DNA of 64,000 bases from Pyxicephalus adspersus (GCF_032062135.1 NC_092866.1:26853394-26917393); one strand, 5' to 3'; shown: positions 10,874 to 23,537, numbered from the stretch's first letter. Notes: a model not told the origin generated them from the letters alone. Translations and numbers: made by a program.

Positions 10874-12257
10874 GTTTAACGATGAGCTAGAGATGTAAAC
10901 GATTTAGGCAGAAAAAAATAGACTTACATTTTCATAAATTTGGGAACTAGAAAAATTCTGAGAACCTTGTCCGCCCCTATACTTAAATTTCTTCCATGCC
11001 CTTCCTATTAAGTAAAGAGGTTGCACACCCTAAGTGTTGTCTAGGTATTACACTGATCTTTTTAGCAAACCGCCTGGGACAATGCCACAAATTCCTTCCT
11101 GTTTCACTTCGGGACTTACCTTGGCAATCAGATAGGCAGATTACCTTCCTCCATGTACAATCTAAATTATCCTCCTTGGTTCATTAGAAATAAGATAAAA
11201 AGGGAACTTGAAACTTAGAGAGTCTCCCACTCTTTTTCTTTGGACACTGTTAACATAAAATTGTGTATTTCTTTAAAATGTATACCCTTTACAAACCTTA
11301 CCTCTTTGCTGCGTCATAAAGATGTCATTGATTTGGAACCAATCTTTTGTATGCTTTCTGTGGAGGGGCAATTGTCCCCAGATATCAATCCAAAAATTGT
11401 TCCTGCCCACAGCAGAAGGAATGTATTTCCCATACATCAGAGTCCTTAATGGAGCCAGCCTTTTCCTGCATGTGCTGGACTGGTTTACAGAAAAAAACCA
11501 GCTGTTCCAATTCAACACTAGGGCAAGACTTAGTATACTCTTGGGATTTGAAAACCCTATTTCATTGTAAGGCTTCAGGTCTTCTGCTCAATTTAAAGCA
11601 TATTATTCTCATTGGAGTGATCTGGAGGGAGCAAAAACTGAATTTTGATTTGAACTACTTGCTGTAATTTTGCACTACTTACCAATCTGTGGCAACTCAA
11701 TGGCTCCCAAGGGAAATGATCATTTGGCTTGCCAAAGGTGGCAAGAAAAAGGCCTAAGGTTAACAACATATCTCCTGCATCCTAAACACTTCATCTGATG
11801 TCCTTGACAGAACTGAGAGCACAATACAGACTTTCCACTTACTAAACCCATTCTTTATACTATATGCAACTTACCTTGCTTGGTTGCAAATCCTCCCAAG
11901 GTCCTGGGAACCTGCCCTTTTGACAGTGACTGACTATACACCCTTTTTCTGTTCCTATCCCCATGTTTACATTTAGTCTACTGAGACTATTGTTGATCAT
12001 TACTTTGTGTTATTATTGCTCTCATTTGCTTTTTGTTTACTCTGTTTTAATTTTGTTTTCCTCCCCTCTTATCTTGAATCCAACTTAGTAATATTGTATG
12101 TTAAACAGGAAGGATTTTGTGGCATTGTCCCAGGTGGTTTGGTATAGAGATCACTGCAACTAAGAGGATATCACCTTATGGTGTATAACTTCTTCACCTG
12201 ATAAGGAGAGCATTTTCTGCCTAAAGTGTTCACATCTCTCTAGCCCATCATCAAACT
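10874..12257. repeat. Fold-back element with L1 3' fragment between its arms
   Basis: Two blocks are repeated in inverted order. The outer block is AGTTTAACGATGAGCTAG...TTTAGGCAGAAAA at 10874-10912, matched by the reverse complement at 12205-12257. The inner block (36 bp, CAAACCGCCTGGGACAATGC and on to TTCCTTCCTG) is at 11066-11101 and is matched with a few differences at 12106-12141. The arms look like a palindromic MITE that has been split by about 1 kb of L1 sequence. The alternative is an L1 twin-priming inversion, but the overlap of both blocks favours an element with inverted ends. Confidence 0.65.
11270..12100 (+). pseudogene. L1-type LINE ORF2 C-terminal and 3' UTR fragment
   Basis: Across several frames the + strand resembles the post-RT part of amphibian L1 ORF2: a block around FPYIRVLNGASLFLHVLDWF, then a cysteine-poor linker and a long pyrimidine-rich 3' tail. 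No catalytic motif is present and stops are frequent. It lies between the arms of the fold-back element at 10874-12257, which suggests insertion into, or capture by, that element. Confidence 0.5.
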
Positions 12258-13261
12258 TCAGTTTAGCCTTCTAAGCGTGGGGTCATTAGTGAGGTGGAGA
12301 GAAAATTAACATTCCAAAATTTTGTATATAGTGCCATGAGATCCATGCCAAGATACTCTTAAAATTCTGCCTGGCAAGAGCATATAAGCTTGATGCCCTT
12401 GGGAAATCAAGATTTTTGTAGTCTGTTGCAAATTTGTGATGCATTATCTAAGCAAAGGCTTGACACAACCTGGGACTGCTAGCTGAAGCACCAGTTGAAA
12501 TTATCCAAAGTGGGCCACTACTGCCATCCACTGGGGAAAGTTTCCTAAGGTGACTTTAATGGAGTCAAAGATACCTAAACTACATTTATTTTAGATTTTT
12601 GCAATTTTCAGAATAAGTTAGTGTATTAATCTTTGTCAATGAGGGATTCAGCGGAATACCATAATTAAGTTTCATGATTGGGCCTTAGTTTTGTCCTACA
12701 ACTAAATTGTAGGACAAACCTACAGCAGGCAATAGAATTTTAAATGCTATGAGTTCACATCCCTCTCTCTAGTATGTAGTATACCATGACCTCAATATTT
12801 AGTGATATGCAGGAAACACTCAGATAATCAGCATTACAAAGTCAAGGCAAAATCACTTAGACATGTAGTAGACTGCATAAAAGAGGATACACCAAAAAAA
12901 AAAAATCTTTAAAAGCTTACCAAGAAGGAGGAAAAATAAGGAAACACAAGGCATTGCCTTTAATTAGAATCAAAGCTATCTCACTATGAAAGTGGTGTAG
13001 CTAGGCTAGTTTTCTTGGCACTGGTTGGAGAAATCTTCCATAAATACTGTCAACTTTTGATGAATGACCCAACCATTCAAAAATACGAGAACATCCCCAG
13101 AAAACCTATAAAAAATCTCCCAAGCTTGATAGGAGTTATTTCTCTTGTGAAACTAAACAGGATCCATTGGAAAAAGTAGACATATTTAAATGCCTTAAAT
13201 GTGCCCAGTGCAGGTTGAAATTTAATCCATCAAAATATATCTGTTTAGCTCAGAATATAGC

Positions 13262-13600
13262 CCTCACTTTTAGTTATATAGTTAGTCAGGTTGGAAAAAA
13301 GACACAAGACCATCAAAATCAACTGCTAGAGAAATAAATAAACACAAAAAACTGTACATTCTAGATGGAAACCTATATGCATCATTAAAATTATGGAAGG
13401 CAAAAACCTCTTATTAAGAAGGGTTCAATGTACACCAACAGGGAGAAAATACATCTTGATTACCTAATGCAATCAAGTACTCTCTGGATCAACAGTCTCT
13501 GGTACCATTGATTTTAAAATGTAATACCCATTATGTTCTTTGCATCTACAATTGCATGCAACTTTTTCTTAAACAACTATTGAACATGCTAAAACTGCTT
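13262..13600 (-). pseudogene. CR1-like LINE 3' end, truncated copy
   Basis: On the + strand one reads TTATATAGTTAGTCAGGTTG, then AAAAAAGACACAAG and CCATCAA, then CTCTGGATCAACAGTCTCTGG. These blocks occur in the same order at 22600-22920 and at 47299-47640, where they follow a minus-strand CR1-type reverse transcriptase. This copy is therefore the 3' untranslated end of the same LINE family, inserted antisense to nrxn2 and 5' truncated. Confidence 0.65.
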
Positions 13601-14971
13601 AGTGAATGCATCTTTTCAACATTTTCACAAAACTTATTGTGAAGAATCCCTTCCATATGCAGATATTAAATGTATTTATGCAAACTACGCAAAACGTGCC
13701 CCCTTGTACTTTGCGAAGAGCACTTTAGGGCACGCTATTTGGTATTTTGTAAGTGCAGTTGTTTCTATACTAGAAAAATTAAAACTATTCTACAAACAAA
13801 TATACAAACATATTTTTATCTTATCCACAATGGTAAAATCAATATACCCTTTAGTAAACATGTCACCTTTTGTCATAATTATGACCTAGGTAATATAAGA
13901 ATTGTAGCACTTGACTGCATACATCCAGATTCCAGAGGGGGGATTTTGATAACGGTATTCTCCAAAGGGAGGCAAAATGGGATCTTCAAGTACATTGTTA
14001 CTCAGTTCCCTTTAGTTTTAATTATTTTCTAGTTTTGAGTCTTTTCTATAAATAACATTTTTGCCTTCATTTATCAGTTTTTTAGCAGCGTGTATATACA
14101 CTGTACGTTATGTTGATTAAATGTTTTATCCTGCTAAAATGTTAGTGTTTTTTTTCAGATATTCTTTCTGTTTTTGCTCAGATACTTTATTCTCTTCTGT
14201 AGATGGCAACTAAAGCCAGCCTGGATCTTCTCGACCCTCCATGTCAAATAAATAATTTGGTAGGATGGAACACCCAGCAGCCAGCTTATTTTATTAGTTG
14301 GATGCTGTGGACTGAGGGTCATACATCTCCCACTAATGAGCATTCAATCATATCCACATCCAGAATTTGGCTTGCCCCTTACTCTAACTGCAGCAGTCTA
14401 AGGGGGGCGTAACATGCCTTTCTTGTCTGCTCCTGTTATCACTTATGAACCACAGACAGGTATGCAGAATCAGATGCATTCCAACTCAGGGGATATTCAG
14501 CTTTTTTCTGGACTCAATCCAAAAATATGTTGGAAACCTTTAGGGGTAGGTGGGGGCATTCTCATTTGTTGCCACCCCGCAAGGCGGGAAGGGGAATGGA
14601 CAGCGGTAGGCTCTACCACATCTTATTTTACCTTGGAAATGATAAAATTCACTTCAGGCCTTCCATATTTAGATTCTAGATTTAGAAAGATTTTTCTTTG
14701 AATAATTACTATACATTTTTAGCTGTTCTGGCTACATATCATATTCATCTACTGTTACAGTATGTTTTTTAGAAAATAGGATGAGATTGATGATGGGATC
14801 TTTAAGGGATATTTTGGAAATAAGTTTTCTATATCATTTGGGTGAGGTCCCTGGCCCATTCTTCCCCTTGACTGCTTTTAGGTGCCTGTTTAGTTCTATT
14901 GAATCAAGAGAGGACTTGAGCTGGTTTGGCCTATTTATTATACATACAGTATAAGTAAAATGTGATTGATG

Positions 14972-15313
14972 CAATATTATTATTTAATATTAGTCAGCAT
15001 TTATATAGTGCCAACATATTACAGCACTTTACAACATCCATAATTATATCACTAACTGTCTCTCGAAGGGGCTTACAATACAATGTCATAGTCATATGTC
15101 ATTAAAATAGTCTCAGTACAATTTTTTTTGACGGAAAGCCAAACATCCTAAGTGCATGTTTTTTTAGAATGTGGGACGAAACCGAACTAACCGGAGGAAA
15201 CCCACGCAGACACAGGAAAACATACAAATGTCTTGCAGAGTCTAGGCTGGGATTCGAACCTGGGACCTAGTGATGCAGATTCAAGTACTAACCACTGAGC
15301 TAACCATGCTGTC
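14972..15313 (-). mobile_element. tRNA-derived SINE, copy 1
   Basis: On the minus strand the head contains a pol III A-box-like TAGCTCAGTGG and a perfect B box GGTTCGAATCC (at 15251-15261). The body resembles a widespread frog SINE (GTGGGTTTCCTCCGG-like segment), and the tail ends TGTTGGCACTATATAAAT-like. The head lies at the high-coordinate end. A second copy is at 54885-55187, and a repeat sharing the tail is at 62785-62965. Confidence 0.8.
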
Positions 15314-16124
15314 ACTTTTAAATTTAAGTCTTGACAATGAATTAATACTCCTGTGCAATTTTTTCTATTGGAATCAATTTCTTCTACATGCCCACCTATT
15401 CCTGGTGAAGCAGACATTTTTGCAGAATGCACAGAGAAAAACACGTGGCCAAATGTCTAATTTATTATAACAAATTGAAATCTTGTATCGTTGCAAACTA
15501 TCAACCCACATTGTTTTTATTGTTAACTAGTATATTGTAATATTAAAGCTTTCTTGACTACCACTACTATATTTTATGACTAACATAAATTATTGTTTTT
15601 TTATAAATGTCAATTTATTGTTTAATGCCTTAAGCATCCCTTGTTCATATGATTCTACCATTGATTTTACTATTCTTAGAAATTATCTCTTTATCTTTAC
15701 TTAACAGTCTCTTAAATTTAAATGTTGTTAATACAAAGCATGGTTAACCAATGTAGCATTTGTTTATTTGATAAGAATGGGGAAAAAAGCAAAATGATAT
15801 TCCATCACTATCACAAACAAACCAAAATACAAGGATTGCTGAGATATTGGCAGTGTGAAATGTAGCATAATATGCTCCAAGTGTAGCATTGGAGAAAATA
15901 TAAATATCATATATTTTTTTTTTTTTAGGAAAAAGCAGTACTGCTGCATACATTATATGTATACATAAAAATTCTTGTTTGCATGTATCTGTATTTCATC
16001 CAACAATGTCCTATTTTTTTACTGATTAACATGCAAACTATTTTCATCATATTAGTTCTTTTGATCTAATATCCTGAAAACAAAACACGTCTTCTGCCAC
16101 TTACATCCACTCATTACTCCCTTA

Positions 16125-16560
16125 CCACTTAAAGCAGACCAAAACTTTTTTACATTACATAAAAGTGTAGACAACCCTTTTATATAAAGTAAAAAACGTA
16201 TTCTTTTTTTTTCTGCAACACTCTTTTTTTGTAAAATTGGGTGAAGCCCCTTCCTTCTGTCATGGCGATGAAGCCTGAATGGGACAGAGCCTCCTGGGAC
16301 ACCTACGTCACACATCCCAAGAGGCTCCTGGCTGCTCACCCTGTCCCTCGCCATCCTGTTACCTGCTGCAGGGGAAGTTCCGGCATCTTCTTTCTTGTCT
16401 TATGGCTTCTGCCTACATCACCTGATCTCACACTGCGCACGCACGAGATTGGGTGATGTAGCCTCAATTAAAAAATAGGGGCTCTGGGGTCCCATTGTGT
16501 CTTTATCGTTCCTTCACTTTTTTGTATTTTTTTAAAGGGTGTTAAACCCCCCCACCAAAA
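16125..16560. repeat. Frog interspersed repeat with GC-rich core
   Basis: An outer AT-rich part (CACTTAAAGCAGACCAAAAC... and TTTTTAAAGGGTGTTAAACC) surrounds a GC-rich core at about 16240-16400. Similar ends (TTAAAG followed by an AACTAAA-like block) occur at 24105-24290 and 33238-33530, so this is probably one non-autonomous family with TTAAAG-type termini. The open frames over the core on both strands are chance. Confidence 0.4.
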
Positions 16561-17765
16561 ATTGGAATGTGTTTCCAATGTTATTTACAAAATGTGGACA
16601 AAAAGGTCAGTAACCTTCCCAGAAATGGTAGTAACCTTACTAAATATACTTATTTACTAAGATAAATGTAAAGTAGAAAGAATGCTCATCAGCTTCTAGT
16701 GTGTGCCTAAAACATTTCTTCCTTTATTTAATTATTGAAGAATGTCTCACAATTAAATGACAGGATCTCAGGAGCCCGTATCGGAGCTTAATCTTAACTT
16801 GGACAGATGTTAAGACCCTGTTAACAGCATGGGTATAAAATTCAGGCTTCTTACTTACAAAGGCACATATCTAAATTTTAAGCACAGGCACTTCAAGGTT
16901 AAGGGAAAGGGAAAGAAAAAGATTGATGTGCATTGAAGTATAAATTCTCCATTAGGAACTATTATTAATAAAGGTGAGACACAAAGGATAGGCAGATTTC
17001 AAATTGTAAATAGGAGGAGAAAAAGTCCATATTAGGATTGTATACATATAACATGAATTTTACAGGCACAATCATAGATTATATAATGTTCAGAGGGTTA
17101 TAAGACACATCATGCATAGCTTGGAGCATAATAGCAGTCCTAGACTAAATTGGCAAAGCCCATATTTTACAGAATCCAACAAACAAATGAATAATGTTCA
17201 TAAAATAAAGAGTCATTGATATGCATATAAGGGGACTTTAAGTATATGTTAAAAATTGATTATTGTAAATATCATGTTGAAAGTATAGTGCTTGTAATAA
17301 TGTATATACCGGTAATTAAAAAAAAAAACTAAGAGGGGACATGAAAAGCTTACCCAAGGCATCAGTGAGTATTTATTCAGAAGGATAGTTTAGCCAGAAT
17401 GGATGCTGGAGTCGGCAGCAAAGGTCTGTGCAATACAGCGCTAAAATAAAGAGGATGTATAATGTAATGGCACTGCCCATGTGCCACAGCAAAATGACAG
17501 TTGTGACTTATTTAGTCTAACATGCTAATCTCATGCTCGACTCGATCCTTGGGACAGTTCCACCTAGAATTTGAGATCCAGGTGTTCCTGTGGATTGGGG
17601 CTGTGGGTGAGAGCCTATTTGGGCGGGCTTGTATGTCCTTCTTTTTCTAGCCAAAGAGTGCTGCATCACTCAGACCTTCACTGCTAACTCCACCTTAAAT
17701 TCTATATATATTTAATGCAATTCTTTGATACACGTTAGTTGGTATTAATTCATGACATTAGGACA

Positions 17766-17940
17766 GCTATTCACCTTTAGTGCTGATTGGCTGAGAAAAG
17801 GGAAACCCTGATTACAGCCAATTAGCACTAAAGTTGAATGGGAAGACTTGTCCTCATTTGCCCTCCAGTATCTGGGGATCCTGCACTGTCAGGAGTACCA
17901 TGGCTGTGCTCATGTCATGAATGCAGGCGTGGGAATCATC
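17766..17940. repeat. Palindromic MITE fragment (TTTAGTGCTGATTGGCTG family)
   Basis: CACCTTTAGTGCTGATTGGCTG at 17773-17794 is followed by its inverted, slightly changed copy CAGCCAATTAGCACTAAAG. Next comes a piece reading GGCTGTGCTCATG...ATGAATGCAGGCGTGGGAATCATC. That second piece is shared with the larger inverted element at 37690-39180, so both belong to one family. Confidence 0.55.
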
Positions 17941-18534
17941 TTTTCATTGTGGGATAACCTGTAAAAAAAAGTTAAATACAGTTAAACACAAAACACATAC
18001 ATATAATACAAATACCTTAAGCATTAAAGCCTGGTCTCATTTCTTACATATATTTTAACCCTTAACAAGGTGGTAAAACAACTATAATAATGTGAAAAAG
18101 CTATAAACGCTCCATTGACATGAATTGGGGCTTTAATTGATATTTTTAAAAATGTATAAATAGGCAAAAACGTGTAAAAACACCTTAATTGATTTCAATG
18201 GAGGCATTTTTGAGCATTTATGAATGTTATTGTGCATTTTTCATTTTTTAAAGGCAGCAAGAAGCATTTTCTTAAATGCTTAAAAATGTGCCCCAAGGAA
18301 ACACCCTGCTATAGAAGAGTCCTTTGGAATGCATGGGGATTTCAAACATGGGCTTTTAAACAGTAAATGCTGGGTAAAACAGTCCTAGACTGTAAACTGT
18401 AAACTAAGCCCAAAAAGAGTGTTGACTTTTTCCTAGCATTTCCCAGGATTTGCCTAGTTATATGGTAATCAAATACGGCTACAATTTAAATGTAAATTTT
18501 CACATATATGTTTTGTTGTTTTTTTTTTTTCCAG

Positions 18535-18654
18535 GACCAAGCACGACATGTTCAGAGGAATCTTGTGGCAATTTTGGTGTATGTTTACAACAGTGGGATG
18601 GCTTTACGTGTGATTGTACCATGACGACCTATGCAGGACCCATCTGTAATGATC
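18535..18654 (+). CDS. nrxn2: Neurexin-2 exon: EGF-like repeat C
   Basis: A 120-nt exon (polypyrimidine tract and CCAG acceptor, GTAAGT donor) encodes about 40 residues of one EGF-like module. They start [11 protein letters not shown] and include [14 protein letters not shown]. Six cysteines are spaced as in an EGF domain. In alpha-neurexins EGF-C links LNS5 to LNS6 and forms part of the extracellular hinge that sets where synaptic partners dock. It joins in frame to the 7438-7611 exon (G from GAT G plus GA) and ends GAT C, as expected for the D-P junction at the start of LNS6. The SEESC and [11 protein letters not shown] choices agree best with neurexin-2. An open frame extending on both sides of the exon is only read-through into introns. 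Confidence 0.95.
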
Positions 18655-19005
18655 GTAAGTCATTTTTACAATATATATTCGGCACTACAGATACAAACCA
18701 GTTAGTAAAACGTTTCTCAATATAATATACACAAACACCTTTAGCTCCATTTTTACAATACTAAGTGGCTCAAGTGGCTTTAGCTTATTGTGAAGTTTTT
18801 CCTGTAATATTTATCTAAGCAATAACAAAAAAAAAATGTTTAAAACTGGTTATTTAGGGTTGTAACCTCTAATGTGTCTTGGAATACCATGTTCATATAA
18901 TTCCAATTTATGGATTTAAAATGCTAACAACAATATCAAGTTCAAATTAGTTCTAACATATGAGTTCTAAAATTACTACAGTTGCAATTACAAATATGAC
19001 ATTAT

Positions 19006-19314
19006 GGACCTGATTTATTAAAGCTCTCTGGATGCTGGAGTAGATAGTCCATTGTAGCAGAACCAGCTAACCTGGAATTGATCTGTTCCCAGATTGAAAA
19101 CATTTACCAACTTAGATCTAATGATTTTTTAAGATTTTTCAAAAATCTATTTCAGGTTTGCTAGATTACTCAGGTTCCCCCCTGATAGTCCAATCTTGGA
19201 GAACCTTATTAAATCAGTCCCAAAGTATCCAACTCAGGCATAGTACACACCACTAAGGTCCTCCATGATAGTCTATCTTTTCCAGTCCTGGAGAACTTTA
19301 ATAAATCAGTCCCA
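19006..19314. mobile_element. Palindromic MITE (TTTATTAAAGCTCTCC family), copy 2
   Basis: It starts GGACCTGATTTATTAAAGCTC and ends GAACTTTAATAAATCAGTCCC. The right end occurs twice (to about 19221 and to 19314), the two ends being separated by a repeat of AACTCAGGCATAGTACAC / AAGTCAGGCAGAGTACGC. The core has the same TTTGCTAGATTACTCAGGTT block as the other copies. Confidence 0.75.
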
Positions 19315-22300
19315 AAGTGTCAAAGTCAGGCAGAGTACGCAAGATAATTCCGGGCTAAAAAATATTCTAGTTTCTAATCATGTTCCTAATTTTTTTTAAG
19401 AAAGTGGTACCTGTAGCAATTTCACGCCGTACTGTTGTAGCCTTTGTTTTATTAGTTATGCAAACAATGTCCCTGTTAACTATTTCCCAATAGAAAGGCA
19501 CAATCTAATGATTCTGAGGTACTTATCCCAATGCCCACCAATGTGTTCAGCTATGCATTAGGTTTATTATAAAACCCCAGGAATTTTTATAGGTGAACTA
19601 AATGCATTTATAACTGTTTGTTATGGGCTTTGAAAGAAGAAAGATTATATAAAATATCTACTCCTGCCTTAACTGCTCTCCAATGAATGAAGTTTGTTTT
19701 ACTAAAGGAGAGCAAAATCCAGGCAACACATGTTTTAGCAGCTGATTGCTTACATGATGTTGCCATGTTTTGTTCTCTAGTTAGAAGGTCCATTTTTTTA
19801 TCCATGGTGTCTCATACTGATTCCATGTCTACAAAAATAATTCACTTTATTAAAAAAAAAAGGAGATGAGACAATGCTCCATTTAGGGATCTTGTTCCAG
19901 ATGTCATTCAATCATTGTGACAAACTGTAGCAAGTTATCCCAACACTGCTGTCATCTCAACACTGTGTTTGTTTTAAGCCTAAATGAAACTGTTAGCCTT
20001 TCACAAATAAAAACAATGGTATATGCTGGATAACAGGGAACAATATGATGGGTTCATCTAGACTACTATATTACTTTATACTATCTACTATAAGAGGAGG
20101 GAGCCTCTTACACTGCACCACTCATAAACATCTATCACCCACCCTCAAGTCTCAGACCCAAAGATCAACATAACCCTGCTTGGCTACTGACATTGAGAGG
20201 AATCTATATACATTGGTATAATTTCTCAGCAGGAACAATAACAACAAGGGATGCTTAAAACATGCAAAGTGTAAAAGTAGGCATTATCATTTTCAACCCA
20301 GATTTCTCATTGATTTCTGTATTGTGCTGCAGACCATTTTTTTAACAGAATTGACATTTGTCTTAAAAATTTTTTTAGGGCTGTTGATATCATGCTAACA
20401 TTTGATGCGAACATGTTACATTTGATCTCCTGAACTGCCCAATCCGTTATCTTACATTATAAGTATTAATTTTTTTAAAAAGCATCAAGAAAACTTACAG
20501 CAAATGCAAACATATATCTGAGAGAGGTATGAATTTTTGAAATTGCAAGCAGAGTTTAAAATATGTTTCTGTGCAACTGTAATTTAGCAGTTTAAACTGC
20601 AGTTTTAAATAGGTACATGGTTTACAAGGTGTTTTGTATGGTATTCCAGACTGTAATTCTATATTAGCACAAAAAATGGAGTTCAAGAAGATCAAACTAG
20701 GCATGTCTTGGGACTTATGGTTCACCAGAACAGGCTAAAGAGAGTTTCCAGGCCTTCCTAAGACCTAGGAGACGAATTCTTAAAATGTACTCAAAAATGA
20801 TCCGACTATGAATCAGCACACCACCACTTTGTATGGAACATTGTAGTGGAAATATGACGATTATTAATAAATGTGTTCCTGAATACAGTTGAGAGGTCAG
20901 TCAGAGGTCACTTCACTACTCGTAACTGACAGCTTCTTAGTTTTTATGACACCTGGCCCAACTTTTACAATGTATGTTGTAAACTAGTAAACCTGGAAGG
21001 ATGTATTGGTGGGTTATCTGATGACAGAGAGGAATACCTGATAAAGGAGAATTTATGTTCCTGTGCCCATACCCTTCGAAACAAGCCCCGAAAAGGGATT
21101 CTAGCCTCTACTGTACCATTAAGGAGAAATCTGACCTAAGTGCACTCCCAACATCACATTTATACTGTCTCATTAGTCCCAAACTTTACCCTCATAGAAG
21201 GCATGGTTTTCATATACTGTGCTGATCAAAACGCCTGCAACAGCTGAATGCAGTTTGGAAAAAATTATTCCATAAAGTTAGGCTATTTTTTAATCTATAC
21301 TAATATTTCTAGATGTGAATTAGGCTTATGATGTTAAAAGGGATGACTTGTTCAGCTCAACCAACTATCCTGACATATGAAATAATACTCCTATTTTGGG
21401 ATGTGTAATGGAAAAGGACATGTTACTAACTAAATAAGGCTTTACTTTGCTATGGACGCATTTGATTGCAGGGCATTTTGATCTCTTTTCCTATTTCTGA
21501 ATGGTTATACTGTTTCAACAAGATCCTATGAACCTTTGGTAATGTATGGACTCCTGGAATAGCTTTTTAAGGTTACGTACTGGTGCTTAAGATGTGAGCG
21601 TAAGCATTTTTTACCAAACAATTATTGATATTACCATTCTCAAAATTTCACATAATATGTTAATTTCCCTCACTGCTTTTTTATTAAAAGTTGTTAAAGT
21701 TTCTGTTGCAGGTTTAGTGAGTGTTTTTGTTGAGGTATATATTGTTCCTTGCATTTGTATTTTTGTTTGTGTATTTGATTATTGTCTACATACTGTTGCT
21801 TTTTCATTTTTAATGTAACTTTTTTTTGCTGTTTTTTTAAGGCGGGGCTGTTTTGTAGTACAAAACAGGTTCGGAATAAATGACCCATAACCTTTGAGGG
21901 CTATTTTTGTTTGCTCTAATTTCAAAGATAAAACTCAAAATTTCACTCTAGCTGAAGAACAATTGTTACCAATATGTTGCTATTGACTGATATTTGACTA
22001 ATTCTATTGGTTTTAATCTCATTATGTAAAAACAAAAAAACAAAAAACACAATATACAGTGCATACCAGATTTTTATTTTTCACCTCAGACAAAACCTAT
22101 TAGAATCATATAATGATATAGTAGACCAAAAGAAAATTATGTAAAAAGTGAAAATGAGTTTTTATTGATGTTATTGTTTTGAATATAGCAGTTTATACAT
22201 TTTTATCAGTTTATGTTGAGTATTGTATGAGTATTTATGGTACCTTACAAGAATTTAAGCAGATTCACTAACCCAAAAAACATACCAACATAACCAGTCT

Positions 22301-22599
22301 CCATGGGGTATACTCATACATTTTCCCCTGTCAATTCGGCTGTATTTTCATTCACACAAGTCTGTTCCAGTTTTTGCATACATTTCACAAATTCTTGCTT
22401 GATGTTACATGAAAATTAGAGAGGATGGGAGGAACAAACTCATTCATTATGAAATTTAGGTAATATTGTTGAAACTGTCAGCTACCTTTAGAATGTAATA
22501 ACAGTCATGCAGCTAGTTAAGAACTATCTAACAAAGTGTTAAAAGCACTTGACTGGTCCATGCCTTGTCAGCACCTTAAAATCACCCTCTTTATGTTTT

Positions 22600-22920
22600 T
22601 GTGTCAGTTGGATAGTTATATTGGATAGTAGTTATATAGTTAGTTGGGTTAAAAAAACATTATTTCATCAAGTTGAACCATTAGGGAAACAATGTATCCC
22701 AGATAAAAACCATGTAGACATATTTGATCACTTGCTCAAACCAGGGAAATCTTTCCTGATCCTGTGAGGCAATAGGATGTTCCTTATATCAACAGTCTCT
22801 GTTGTCTTTACTTTAAGCTATATAACTTTTATAAACCTTTCTTTATAACAGTTATATTGTGTGCTTCTAGAAAAGCATCTAGTTAGAAAAAGTTGATAAC
22901 CTAATATATTATTAGTTAAC
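22600..22920 (-). pseudogene. CR1-like LINE 3' end, truncated copy
   Basis: Read on the + strand, the order of blocks (GTTATATAGTTAGTTGGGTT, CATCAAGTTGAACCA, AGGGAAA, CCTTCCTGATCC-like, TATCAACAGTCTCTG, CTAGAAAAGCATC) follows the 3' end of the CR1-like LINE at 47299-48310. Nothing of its coding region is present. It is inserted antisense to nrxn2. Confidence 0.7.
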
Positions 22921-23154
22921 ACCCTCTTACCTGTTCATTCAGATACCTGGGACATTTATGGCAGGTGTCAAGATGCAGAACTGAGGGAGAGACATTAAAT
23001 ATCTAATAGCCTTCTGACATCTCTTTACAGAAAACGTGTCACCAGCACATTACTATTACATAGAGAGTTTAAAAAATGTTTTTAAAAATAAATCATGACT
23101 GCCCCACACATATTATGTATTGCTGAAATACTAGAGTCATAGTAACAAAGGCTT

Positions 23155-23537
23155 TTAACATCCCTGGCGGTATGCATATTAAGTATTTTTAAATGCGGTA
23201 CATTTAAAACTACTTAGTATTTTAAATTTCCTGCCTGGTCCCGCTTCCTAGCCACACGGTCCAACCCCCCAGCCACACACTCACACACAGATGCCTGGCC
23301 GGCATCTGCTTCCCCTGGCCTCATGTCCCTAATTTTCACAGGCCGGGGACTTTGATCGCCAGGTTACACAGATGCCTGGCCGGCATTGCCAGGGAAAGAA
23401 GATGATAGGCATTGATGGAGGATGCTACTGGCACCGTTGGAGGATGCTGCGGGCACTGCTTACCAGTTAAGCTGTTTAAACTCCCTGGCAATTCCATCCT
23501 GAGTGTGCCACACACGGATTACTGCTAAGGAGGTTAA
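23155..23537. mobile_element. piggyBac-like MITE with TTAA ends
   Basis: Both ends are TTAA (23155-23158 and 23534-23537) followed inward by related inverted repeats: TTAACATCCCTGGCGGTA on the left, and TTAACCTCCTTAGCAGTAAT when the right end is read in reverse. A TTAA target and short inverted ends are typical of piggyBac-type elements. The inside is GC-rich, with two copies of ACAGATGCCTGGCCGGCAT and no transposase. The superfamily call is an inference from the target site. Confidence 0.6.

Larger units (their letters stand above)
7612..18534 (+). other. nrxn2: nrxn2 intron between LNS5 and EGF-C exons
   Basis: The intron begins GTAAGG and ends in a long T tract followed by CCAG. Listed separately inside it are repeats (8220-8961), L1 pieces and a fold-back element (9885-12257), a CR1 tail (13262-13600), a SINE (14972-15313), a repeat with a GC-rich core (16125-16560) and a small palindromic element (17766-17940). 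Nothing recognisable was seen in 7650-8215 (it holds an AATTAATTCAT palindrome at 7925-7947), 8970-9880, 12260-13260 (one 12-bp hairpin at 12690-12718), 13610-14160, 15320-16110, 16570-17750 and 17950-18500. The GC-richer piece at 14165-14700 looks repeat-like but I cannot name it. Confidence 0.8.

Noticed and set aside
15251..15313. A tRNA gene suggested by A and B boxes
   Set aside because: The tRNA-like part is joined to a SINE body repeated elsewhere in the window and lacks a convincing cloverleaf.
18450..18725. A stand-alone small protein with an EGF-like motif
   Set aside because: The EGF residues are bounded by consensus acceptor and donor sites; the flanking codons are intron read-through.
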